From NCBI GenBank assembly GCA_030043855.1, contig JASHWW010000170.1, forward strand, positions 1-6,959: DNA of 6,959 bases. Reading direction: 5' to 3'. The stretch comes from Thermoplasmata archaeon. GTDB lineage: Archaea > Thermoplasmatota > Thermoplasmata > Lutacidiplasmatales > UBA184. Below the pieces are notes generated by a model, which saw only the letters and a list, made by a program, of their open reading frames with translations, made no database searches and was not told where the DNA came from. Positions 1 to 5,610 of the stretch are shown piece after piece. The first letter of the stretch is position 1. Each line of letters begins with the position of its first letter. Position numbers and translations under genes: made by a program.

Positions 1-134
1 CCCCGGATCCGCCGGACCCGACCGCGCGTCGAATCGGTACCTCGGGCGCCGACCTCGACGACGCGGCCGTGCCGGAACCGGACGTACGCCGGCCGGGGCC
101 CGTCGGCGTCCAGGATCGCGCCGTCCACCAGCAT
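1..134 (-). CDS. Amidohydrolase-like protein, N-terminal fragment (runs off left edge)
   Basis: Reading the minus strand from an ATG at 134 gives 44 codons with no stop before the window edge. The peptide begins MLVDGAILDADG and continues with AYVRFRHGRVVEVG. This is the pattern of the small N-terminal beta-sandwich of metal-dependent amidohydrolases (dihydroorotase, cytosine deaminase and imidazolonepropionase relatives): a 'dG.il..dG' strand, then 'gyv.v..GrI.evG', ahead of the HxH metal motif. That motif would lie beyond the left edge, so neither catalytic residues nor substrate can be judged. The ATG has no Shine-Dalgarno sequence. A TATA-like CTTATG on the minus strand, centred near 165, lies about 31 bases upstream, which fits a very short leader. 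The gene is divergent from the PfkB kinase. The call is a family-level inference from the N-terminus alone; another protein with a similar start cannot be excluded. Confidence 0.68.
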   Translation of the reverse strand, partial: MLVDGAILDADGPRPAYVRFRHGRVVEVGARGTDSTRGRVRRIR

Positions 135-224
135 CGCTGACGTGCGGCGAGCGACGACGCCGCATAAGGGAGCGCGGTCGTCTCCGCGAAGCGCTAAGCG
201 CGGCCGCGCCTCCCCCGCCCGCCG
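135..224. promoter_or_regulatory. Divergent intergenic region with putative back-to-back archaeal promoters
   Basis: This 90-base spacer separates the minus-strand amidohydrolase start (134) from the plus-strand kinase start (225). It contains two A/T-containing islands in an otherwise almost pure G/C stretch. CATAAG (163-168) reads CTTATG on the minus strand, about 31 bases before the amidohydrolase ATG. CTAAG (194-198) lies about 29 bases before the kinase ATG. These distances match archaeal TATA elements feeding leaderless or nearly leaderless transcripts. Neither start has a Shine-Dalgarno sequence, and the kinase is preceded by a pyrimidine-rich run. Both boxes are weak matches, so the promoter call is inference from position and composition. 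Confidence 0.4.
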
Positions 225-1100
225 ATGGACGTCGGGAGCGCCGACCGCCCCCGGGACCTCCTCGTCTCGGGCCACGTCAACGTCGACCGGTTCCTCCGGG
301 TCGACCGGTTTCCCGATCCCGACCGGACCGTGCCCGTGCGGGCCAGCCGTGCGGAGCTCGGCGGCACCGCAGCGAACATCGCGCGAGTCGCGGCGTCGTA
401 CGGGGTGGCCTGCGGGCTCCTGGCCCGCGTGGGCGACGGGTGGCTCCCGGAGTACGCCGAGCTCCTCGCGAACGCCCGGATCGACGTCCGGGGCCTGGAA
501 CGGTCCGCCCGACGTTCGACTCCGACCTGCTACATCGTCGAGGACCCCCGCGGGCGCCAGCGGACGCTGATCGACCAGGGTGCGATGGGCGACGACGTGG
601 GTCCGTTCCGAGCCCCCGCGTGGCTGGACGAGTACAGCTGGGTGCATCTCACGACCGGGCCGGTGCGGTTCCAGCTGTCGGTCGCGGCCGCGGCGCGACG
701 GCGCGGTCTCCGCGTCGCGGCGGATCCGGCCCAGGAGATCTTCTACCGATGGGATCGTCCCCGGTTCCGCGAGCTGCTCGCGCGGTCGGAGGTCCTCTTC
801 GGGAATCGCGCGGAGCTCGAGCGCGCCTGCGCGCTCGTCGGCGTCGCCGATCCGGAGGCGCTCCGGGAGCACGTCCCGCTGGTGATCCGGACCGAGGGGC
901 GGCACGGCGCCTCCGCGATCTCGGGGGCCGGACGCGTGCACGTCCCGTCCCGTCCCCCGCGCCGGGTGCGGACCGCGGTCGGGGCCGGCGACGCGTTCCG
1001 GGGCGGGTTCTATGCGGCATGGTTCGAGGGGGAGCCGCTCGCGGGATGTCTCGGGGCCGGCACGCGCGCCGCGGTGCGATGGATCGAGGGAGTCCGGTAG
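225..1100 (+). CDS. PfkB-family carbohydrate/nucleoside kinase
   Basis: A 291-residue ribokinase-like (PfkB) kinase, expected to transfer a phosphoryl group to a sugar or nucleoside hydroxyl in the cytoplasm. Visible marks: the N-terminal strand and substrate region GHVNVD (16-21); the first family signature GGTAANIA (46-53); FGNRAELE (192-199), matching the conserved N-x-x-E region; and the second signature ending GAGDAF (253-258), with the catalytic base Asp256 and anion-hole glycines intact. The Asp-Thr that usually begins this signature is replaced by Thr-Ala (250-251). Length is normal to slightly short for the family. The GGTAANIA form is common in archaeal nucleoside and sugar kinases, but the substrate cannot be read from sequence. 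The ATG at 225 is the natural start because the fold begins shortly after it. It is the first gene of a plus-strand run; moeA follows after a 14-base gap. Confidence 0.93.
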   Translation: MDVGSADRPRDLLVSGHVNVDRFLRVDRFPDPDRTVPVRASRAELGGTAANIARVAASYGVACGLLARVGDGWLPEYAELLANARIDVRGLERSARRSTPTCYIVEDPRGRQRTLIDQGAMGDDVGPFRAPAWLDEYSWVHLTTGPVRFQLSVAAAARRRGLRVAADPAQEIFYRWDRPRFRELLARSEVLFGNRAELERACALVGVADPEALREHVPLVIRTEGRHGASAISGAGRVHVPSRPPRRVRTAVGAGDAFRGGFYAAWFEGEPLAGCLGAGTRAAVRWIEGVR

Positions 1101-1114
1101 GTCGTTCCGTGGAG

Positions 1115-2365
1115 ATGCGTCCGTTTGGCCGACTCCGTTCGGTCGCCTCCGTACGGCGGCAGCTCCTGCGAGCGATCCACCCGATCGAGCGCGTCGAGAA
1201 CGTCCCCGTGGAGACGGCGTTCGATCGCATCCTCGCCCGCGACGTCGTGGCCCCGCGACCGGTCCCCGAGTTCGCCCGTACGACCTGGGACGGGTACGCG
1301 ATTCGCAGCGCCGACACCGGAACCGCGCGACCGGCCGCGCCGGCCGAGCTGACGGTCGTCGGCGAGGTGTTCGCGGAGGGAGCGTTCCCCCGTACGCTCC
1401 GCGCCGGCGAGGCGGTGGAGATCGCGACCGGCGGGGCGATCCCGCGGGGTGCCGATACGGTGGTCATCTTCGAGGAGGTCGAGCGCACCGGGCGTCGACT
1501 CCGGGTCTCCCGTCCGGTCCCGCGAGGGGACCGGATCTCGCCGCCCGGCCAGGACTTTCCGCGCGGTGCCCGGCTCGCGCGTCGTGGCGAACGGCTCTCG
1601 GCCGTCGCGGTCGGGTCGATCGCGGCGTGCGGCCTCCCGAAAGTCCCGGTCTACGCTCGGCCGATCGTCGCGATCGTTCCGAACGGGAACGAGCTGCTCG
1701 TGCCCGGGACCCGCGGGGGACCGGGCCGGATCTACGAGAGCAACAACGCGACCCTCTCGGCGGTCGTGACCGCGGCCGGCGGGGTACCCCGCCCGGAGCC
1801 TCCCGTACGGGACGACCCGCGCGCGATCGAGCGGTCGTTGCGCCGGGCGTTGCGCACCTCCGACCTGGTCCTGGCGACCGGAGGGAGCTCTGTCGGAGAA
1901 CGGGACCATCTGCCGCAGATCCTGCCCCGACTCGGAACGCTGCTCTTCCACGGGATCGCCGTCCGTCCGGGCAAGCCCACTCTCGCGGCGGCGGTCCGGG
2001 GGAAGGTCGTGGTCGGGATGCCCGGACACCCGACCTCGTGCCTCGCGAACATGTACTGGCTCGTCCTCCCCGCGCTGCACCGGCTCGGTCGGCGACCGGG
2101 ACCGGGGTACTCCGAAGGCACCGCGGTGCTCGGCGCCGACGCCGTCGCGCCGTCCTCCGGGATGTCCACGGTCGTCCCTCTCCGCTTCCGGGGAGGCCGG
2201 GCGTACCCGACGTTCCGCGGATCGGCGATCCATGCCAGCCTCTCGGGCGCCACCGCGTTCGCGATGCTCGCGCCCGGAACGCGTCGCGCGCGCGCGGGGG
2301 ATCGGCTCCGCGTCTACCGACTCGATCCTCCGCTCGGCCCGCCCTCCGAGGGCGGCAACGGTTAA
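1115..2365 (+). CDS. moeA: Molybdopterin molybdenumtransferase MoeA
   Basis: A 416-residue, full-length MoeA, which inserts molybdate (or, in many archaea, tungstate) into adenylylated molybdopterin in the last step of cofactor synthesis. Family motifs appear in order: WDGYA (58-62) with Asp59; IATGGAIPRGADTVV (103-117); PPGQDFPRGA (143-152); NGNELLVPG (190-198) with Glu193; GRIYESNNATL (204-214); VRDD (231-234); ATGGSSVGERD (254-264) with Asp264; and RPGKP (284-288) followed by GMPGHPTSCL (301-310). The beta-rich domain IV follows at about 330-403. The ATG at 1115 gives the usual MoeA N-terminus; a GTG six bases upstream is possible and would add two residues. GGAG directly abuts the ATG, too close for a normal ribosome-binding site. 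It lies 14 bases after the kinase stop, suggesting one transcript. The Asn192 and His305 variants are discussed under findings. Confidence 0.94.
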   Translation: MRPFGRLRSVASVRRQLLRAIHPIERVENVPVETAFDRILARDVVAPRPVPEFARTTWDGYAIRSADTGTARPAAPAELTVVGEVFAEGAFPRTLRAGEAVEIATGGAIPRGADTVVIFEEVERTGRRLRVSRPVPRGDRISPPGQDFPRGARLARRGERLSAVAVGSIAACGLPKVPVYARPIVAIVPNGNELLVPGTRGGPGRIYESNNATLSAVVTAAGGVPRPEPPVRDDPRAIERSLRRALRTSDLVLATGGSSVGERDHLPQILPRLGTLLFHGIAVRPGKPTLAAAVRGKVVVGMPGHPTSCLANMYWLVLPALHRLGRRPGPGYSEGTAVLGADAVAPSSGMSTVVPLRFRGGRAYPTFRGSAIHASLSGATAFAMLAPGTRRARAGDRLRVYRLDPPLGPPSEGGNG

Positions 2366-2388
2366 GGTCGGCGGCCCGGTGAACGGCC
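2360..2388 (+). promoter_or_regulatory. Possible TATA-like element over the moeA stop codon, ahead of purQ
   Basis: The moeA stop codon sits inside GTTAAG (2361-2366), the only A/T-containing patch in this stretch. Its centre is about 25 bases upstream of the purQ GTG at 2389, the spacing expected for a leaderless archaeal transcript. No Shine-Dalgarno sequence precedes the GTG. Simple read-through from moeA is equally possible, since the gap is only 23 bases. Support is position and composition only. Confidence 0.25.
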
Positions 2389-3216
2389 GTGGGACGTTCT
2401 TCGCTCCGGATCGCCCTGCTGTCGATCGAGGGAACGAACTGCGACGACGAGCTCCGGGTCGCGTTGGCCGAGCTCGGCGCCCGACCCGAGATCGTGCACC
2501 TGAAGCAGTTGGAGGGACGCGACGTCGGTCCGAAGGAACGGCGTCGTCTCTCCGACTACCAGCTCCTGTTCGTTCCCGGGGGATTCTCCGCCGGCGACTA
2601 CGTGCGCGCGGGGGCGATCTTCGCCGCCCGGATCCGGTCCGCGATCGGTCCCGAGCTCGAGGAGTTCGTGCGGTCCGGAAAGCTCGTCGGCGGGCTGTGC
2701 AACGGATTCCAGGTCCTCACCGAGCTCGGTCTGCTCCCCGGTCGCCCCGGGGGCCATCTCGTGGCGCCCGAGGCCGCCCTGATGACGAACGACTCCGGGC
2801 ACTACGAATGCCGTCCGACCTTCGTGGCGTGGGACGGCGGCGCCTTCGCGCCGTTCCGGCCTCTCCCGAAGGGCACGCGGTTCCTCTTCCCGTCGGGGCA
2901 CGCGGAAGGAAAGCTCGTCCTTTCGGGGGATGCGCGCCGCCGCCGGGAGCTCGAGGCCGCAGGGCAGGTTTTGTTCCGTTGGGTCGCCCCCGACGGTTCC
3001 CCGGCGACGTACCCCTGGAATCCGAACGGCAGTGAGGGCGACGTGGCGGGTCTCACGAACCCGGAAGGGAACGTCTTCGGCCTCATGCCCCACCCCGAGC
3101 GCGCCTTCTTCCGGGCGCAGCTGCCCGACTGGACGCGCGGCGGCTCGTCGGGCGGCCGCGCGGACGGCGAGCGGTTCTTCGAGCCGATCCTCGCGTACGC
3201 CGAGCGGCACCTCTGA
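2389..3216 (+). CDS. purQ: Phosphoribosylformylglycinamidine synthase, glutaminase subunit PurQ
   Basis: A class I glutamine amidotransferase that hydrolyses glutamine and passes ammonia to PurL within the PurS-PurQ-PurL FGAM synthase complex, step four of IMP synthesis. Visible: the N-terminal strand and EGTNCDDEL (14-22), typical of PurQ; the FVPGGFSAGDY turn (61-71); the nucleophile elbow GGLCNGFQVL (101-110) with Cys104; SGHAEGKL (169-176); and the catalytic His-Glu pair in MPHPER (233-238), His235 and Glu237. All triad residues are present. At 275 residues it is longer than the common 225-230 residue form, with extra sequence mainly after the nucleophile elbow and near the C-terminus (about 245-260). 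The start is GTG; the hydrophobic first strand begins at residue 7, so no longer start is needed. No purS or purL is adjacent. Its 3' end is overlapped by the opposing methyltransferase frame. Confidence 0.95.
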   Translation: MGRSSLRIALLSIEGTNCDDELRVALAELGARPEIVHLKQLEGRDVGPKERRRLSDYQLLFVPGGFSAGDYVRAGAIFAARIRSAIGPELEEFVRSGKLVGGLCNGFQVLTELGLLPGRPGGHLVAPEAALMTNDSGHYECRPTFVAWDGGAFAPFRPLPKGTRFLFPSGHAEGKLVLSGDARRRRELEAAGQVLFRWVAPDGSPATYPWNPNGSEGDVAGLTNPEGNVFGLMPHPERAFFRAQLPDWTRGGSSGGRADGERFFEPILAYAERHL

Positions 3217-3817
3217 CCGTCCGCTCCCGCCGGAGCTCCCAGACCCAGAGCCGCTCGCCCCCCAGGTTCCGGTGGGCGACCACTCGAACGGACCCGCCGG
3301 CCCGCCTCCAGGAGGCCGCCAGTCGGCGTCGTCGTCCCGGATCCTGACGCGAGGAGACGACGAGGTAGGCCCGGCCCTCCGGCGCCAGATGGCGGGGGAG
3401 GACCGCGAGGATCCTCGCCGCGGTCCGCCAGCCGTCCGGCCCGCCGTCCAGCGCGAGGTTCTGCCACCGATCCGGATCCCGCTCGCCCGGGCGCGTCCGC
3501 AGATACGGCGGGTTCGCGAGGATCCGGTCGAAACGGCCGAGCCCCGCCGCGAGATCGGTCCGTACGAGGTCGAGCCCGACCATCGCCCCGCGAGCGGCCG
3601 CCCGCACGGCCCGGAGGGCGTACGGGTTCCGGTCGGTCCCGACGACGGTCGCTCCCGCTCGGGCGGCCGTCAGCGCGAGGAGGCCGGAGCCGACCCCGAT
3701 CTCGAGGACGCGACGGCCGGCGGTGGCGCGCGCGAACGGCAACAGGAGGAACGTGTCCTCCCGCGGCGGGTACACCGGGGGTTCCGGCGACTCGGGAGGC
3801 GTGCGACGCGGCAACAT
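3083..3817 (-). CDS. HemK2/Mtq2-like N5-glutamine (release-factor type) methyltransferase
   Basis: A Rossmann-fold SAM-dependent methyltransferase of the HemK/PrmC superfamily, short form without the bacterial N-terminal helical domain. Visible: YPPREDTFLL (16-25), typical of archaeal and eukaryotic HemK2 proteins; SAM motif I VLEIGVGSG (37-45); an acidic motif II residue in TDRNPYAL (61-68); and the diagnostic NPPY (102-105) that binds the target glutamine amide. Known relatives methylate the GGQ glutamine of class I release factors, in archaea and eukaryotes often with a Trm112 partner; aRF1 as target is inferred. The recognisable domain ends near LWVWELRR (190-197), about the normal family length. 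The frame then continues through 44 residues antisense to the purQ 3' end (201-244), made almost solely of R, G, A, T, S and P. The start is ATG, without a Shine-Dalgarno sequence. Divergent from the NTPase gene. RNA or other protein substrates remain possible. Confidence 0.87.
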   Translation of the reverse strand: MLPRRTPPESPEPPVYPPREDTFLLLPFARATAGRRVLEIGVGSGLLALTAARAGATVVGTDRNPYALRAVRAAARGAMVGLDLVRTDLAAGLGRFDRILANPPYLRTRPGERDPDRWQNLALDGGPDGWRTAARILAVLPRHLAPEGRAYLVVSSRQDPGRRRRLAASWRRAGGSVRVVAHRNLGGERLWVWELRRERTVRGAARRTRGSARRTARRPRGRPTSRRASSRAAAPGRRRARGGA

Positions 3818-3896
3818 GCGACCGATGTGGCAGAATACGGAGATGCTTTCTTATTCGCTCCGGGCCTAGAGTGGGACGCTTCGATCCTTCTTCGAT
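3818..3896. promoter_or_regulatory. Divergent intergenic region, A/T-enriched, between methyltransferase and NTPase genes
   Basis: This 79-base spacer contains one of the most A/T-rich patches of the window, about 3833-3857 (AATACGG, then CTTTCTTATTCG). For the minus-strand methyltransferase, the A-rich TAAGAAAGCA read on that strand is centred about 33 bases upstream of the ATG at 3817. For the plus-strand NTPase, either CTTATT (3850-3855, giving a leader of roughly 18 bases) or CCTAGA (3865-3870, about 29 bases before the ATG, leaderless) could be the TATA element. No Shine-Dalgarno sequence precedes either start. The region is probably a shared bidirectional promoter; exact elements are inference. 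Confidence 0.45.
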
Positions 3897-4454
3897 ATGC
3901 CCCGACGTCTCTCTCCTCCGGTCAAGATCGGCATCACCGGCCTCCCCGGCTCGGGCAAGACGCAGACGCTGCTCCGGATCATCCAGCTCCTCGAGGAGGA
4001 AGGGGTGAAGGTCGGCGGCATGGTCACCGAGCCGATCGTCGAGAAGCAGCGGCGTGCCGGCTTCCAGATCACGAACTGGCTGACGAAGGAGCACGAGGTG
4101 TTCGCGCACGAGTCGCTCAAATCGCGCGTCCGCTCCGGCCGGTACGGGGTGAACCTGGGGGCGCTCGAAGGACTCGGGACCCGCGCCCTCGCCGAGGCGC
4201 GCGACGAGGCCGACGTGATCGTGATCGACGAGGTCGGGAAGATGGAGGTCGAGAGCGAGGCGTTCACCCAGAGCGTGATCGACACCCTCGATGCGAAGAA
4301 GTCGATCGTCATGACGCTCCACAAGAAGTCCCGGAACCCGCTCCTGCAGGACATCCGCCGGCGCGACGAGCTTCGGCTCCTCGAGGTGACGCCGGTGAAC
4401 AAGAACCTCCTCGCGTTCAAGATCGTCCATCTCATCACCGGTCGTGCCCACTAG
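3897..4454 (+). CDS. THEP1-family nucleoside-triphosphatase (NTPase, NTPCR-like)
   Basis: A 185-residue P-loop NTPase of the THEP1/NTPCR family (COG1618-type), small enzymes that hydrolyse ATP, GTP and other nucleotides with a cellular role still unclear. Visible: Walker A GLPGSGKT (15-22) on the first strand; GGMVTEPI (40-47), the family's 'GG..T.e' strand; GRYGVNLGALEGLG (81-94), matching the conserved 'GkYgV....l..lg' segment; the Walker B stretch VIVIDEVGKME (107-117) with Asp111 and Glu112; and TLHKKS (140-145), matching the 'T.H..s' motif. Length is as expected. The ATG start leaves eight residues before the first strand. It is the first gene of a two-gene unit and overlaps the start of trm1 by 11 bases, so the two are probably cotranscribed and perhaps translationally coupled. 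Any functional link to tRNA modification is only suggested by this pairing. Confidence 0.94.
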   Translation: MPRRLSPPVKIGITGLPGSGKTQTLLRIIQLLEEEGVKVGGMVTEPIVEKQRRAGFQITNWLTKEHEVFAHESLKSRVRSGRYGVNLGALEGLGTRALAEARDEADVIVIDEVGKMEVESEAFTQSVIDTLDAKKSIVMTLHKKSRNPLLQDIRRRDELRLLEVTPVNKNLLAFKIVHLITGRAH

Positions 4455-5610
4455 CGGGAACCGCCCGGGCCCGTCCGGCGGGGCCGCGTCCACGGCGAGC
4501 TTGACGCGCCGTACCGAAGGCGGGACGGAACTCTTCCTCCCCGAGGTCCCTCCGCGGGAGGGCCCCGGTGTCCGGCGCCCCGTCTTCTACAATCCGGCGA
4601 ACGTACTCGACCGCGACCTCGCGGTCGCGGTCGTTCGGGCGCTTCCCCCCGAGCCCGGCGGCCCCCTCCGCGGGTGGGAGGTCACGGCCGCGACCGGAGT
4701 GCGGGGCCTGCGCCTCGTCACCGAGACCGACCGCTTCGGCACGTTCGACCTGACCGAGTCGCACCCCGACGCGTACCGCGTGCTGCGGGCGAACTCGGAC
4801 GGGCGCCCGGGAGTGCGGGCGATCCTCGCCGACGCCCGGGTCGCCGATCCGGAACGCGCCTACGATTACGTCGACGTCGACCCGTACGGCTCTCCGCTCC
4901 CGTTCCTCGCGAGCGCACTCCCCGCGGTCGCGACCGGGGGGATCCTCGCCGTCACCGCGACGGACTTGATGGTCCTCGCGGGGGCGCAGCCGACGGCCTG
5001 CCTCCGGCGCTACGGATCCCGCCCGGTGGCGGGACGCCTCGGCCCCGAGGGGGGGCTCCGCATCCTCGTGGCCCACCTCGTGGGCCGGGCGCGGGCGAAC
5101 GGCCGGTCCGCGTACCCGCTCCTCGGGTACGTCCTCGGCCATCACGTCCGCGTCTACCTGCGGGTACTCGCCGCATCGAGGGAGCCGGACCCGATCGGGA
5201 CGATCGAACCTTCGAGCTGGACCGGTCCCCTCGTCGGGAGCGCCGGTCCGTATGGCCCGTTCTGGCTCGGTCCGCTCCTGGATCCGGCGTTGGTCCGCCG
5301 GCTGGACGTGCCGCCGACCGCCGCGCGGGCGATCGAGCTCGGCCGCCTGATCGAACGGTTCCGCGAGGAGAGCGCGGTCGACCGCCCGTTCTACTACGAG
5401 GCGAACGTCCTCGCCGGGCATCTCGGGCTCGCTCGGCCGCCTGCCCTGGCGGACCTCCGAGTCGAGATCGCGCGCGCGGGGTACCGGACGGCCCGGACCC
5501 ACGCCCGTCCGGAGGGATTCCGGACCGACGCCCCCCGCGCGGTCGTCGAGGCCGCGGTGAGAACGCTGCAGTCCCCCGATCAATCCCAGAACGCCCGCGT
5601 GCGCGCGTAG
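4444..5610 (+). CDS. trm1: tRNA (guanine(26)-N(2))-dimethyltransferase Trm1
   Basis: A SAM-dependent enzyme that makes N2-methyl and N2,N2-dimethyl guanosine at position 26 of tRNA. Visible: EGGTELFLP (25-33), the family N-terminus; VFYNP (47-51) and LDRDL (55-59); SAM motif I TAATGVRGLR (81-90); an acidic motif II position TESHPDAY (104-111), usually 'ND' in relatives; the catalytic DVDPYGSP (144-151); TATDLMVL (171-178); GLRILVAHL (204-212); GPFWLGPL (271-278); and the C-terminal THARPEGFRTDAP (352-364). At 388 residues it is full length. The only cysteine is Cys186, so any zinc knuckle in the C-terminal domain is absent. The GTG at 4444 overlaps the NTPase by 11 bases. A TTG at 4501 would remove a low-complexity leader of 19 residues and start just before the conserved part, so the start is uncertain. 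The end overlaps the converging helicase gene by 31 bases. Confidence 0.94.
   Translation: MPTSGNRPGPSGGAASTASLTRRTEGGTELFLPEVPPREGPGVRRPVFYNPANVLDRDLAVAVVRALPPEPGGPLRGWEVTAATGVRGLRLVTETDRFGTFDLTESHPDAYRVLRANSDGRPGVRAILADARVADPERAYDYVDVDPYGSPLPFLASALPAVATGGILAVTATDLMVLAGAQPTACLRRYGSRPVAGRLGPEGGLRILVAHLVGRARANGRSAYPLLGYVLGHHVRVYLRVLAASREPDPIGTIEPSSWTGPLVGSAGPYGPFWLGPLLDPALVRRLDVPPTAARAIELGRLIERFREESAVDRPFYYEANVLAGHLGLARPPALADLRVEIARAGYRTARTHARPEGFRTDAPRAVVEAAVRTLQSPDQSQNARVRA

Noticed and set aside
282..310. Direct repeat of GTCGACCGGTT (282-292 and 300-310)
   Set aside because: It falls in frame inside the kinase and encodes the VDRF-x2-VDRF protein repeat; a single 11-base copy pair is not evidence of a repeat element.
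440..1114. A long N-terminal extension of moeA in the same open frame
   Set aside because: This stretch is out-of-frame translation of the PfkB gene. The MoeA fold starts right after the ATG at 1115.
1010..2233. A 407-codon minus-strand open frame opposite moeA
   Set aside because: The moeA frame carries every family motif in order; the opposite frame has no recognisable domain and biased Arg/Gly/Asp content.
2802..4493. A 563-codon minus-strand open frame across purQ, the methyltransferase and the NTPase
   Set aside because: It is in a different frame from the methyltransferase and antisense to the NTPase; no motifs are seen.
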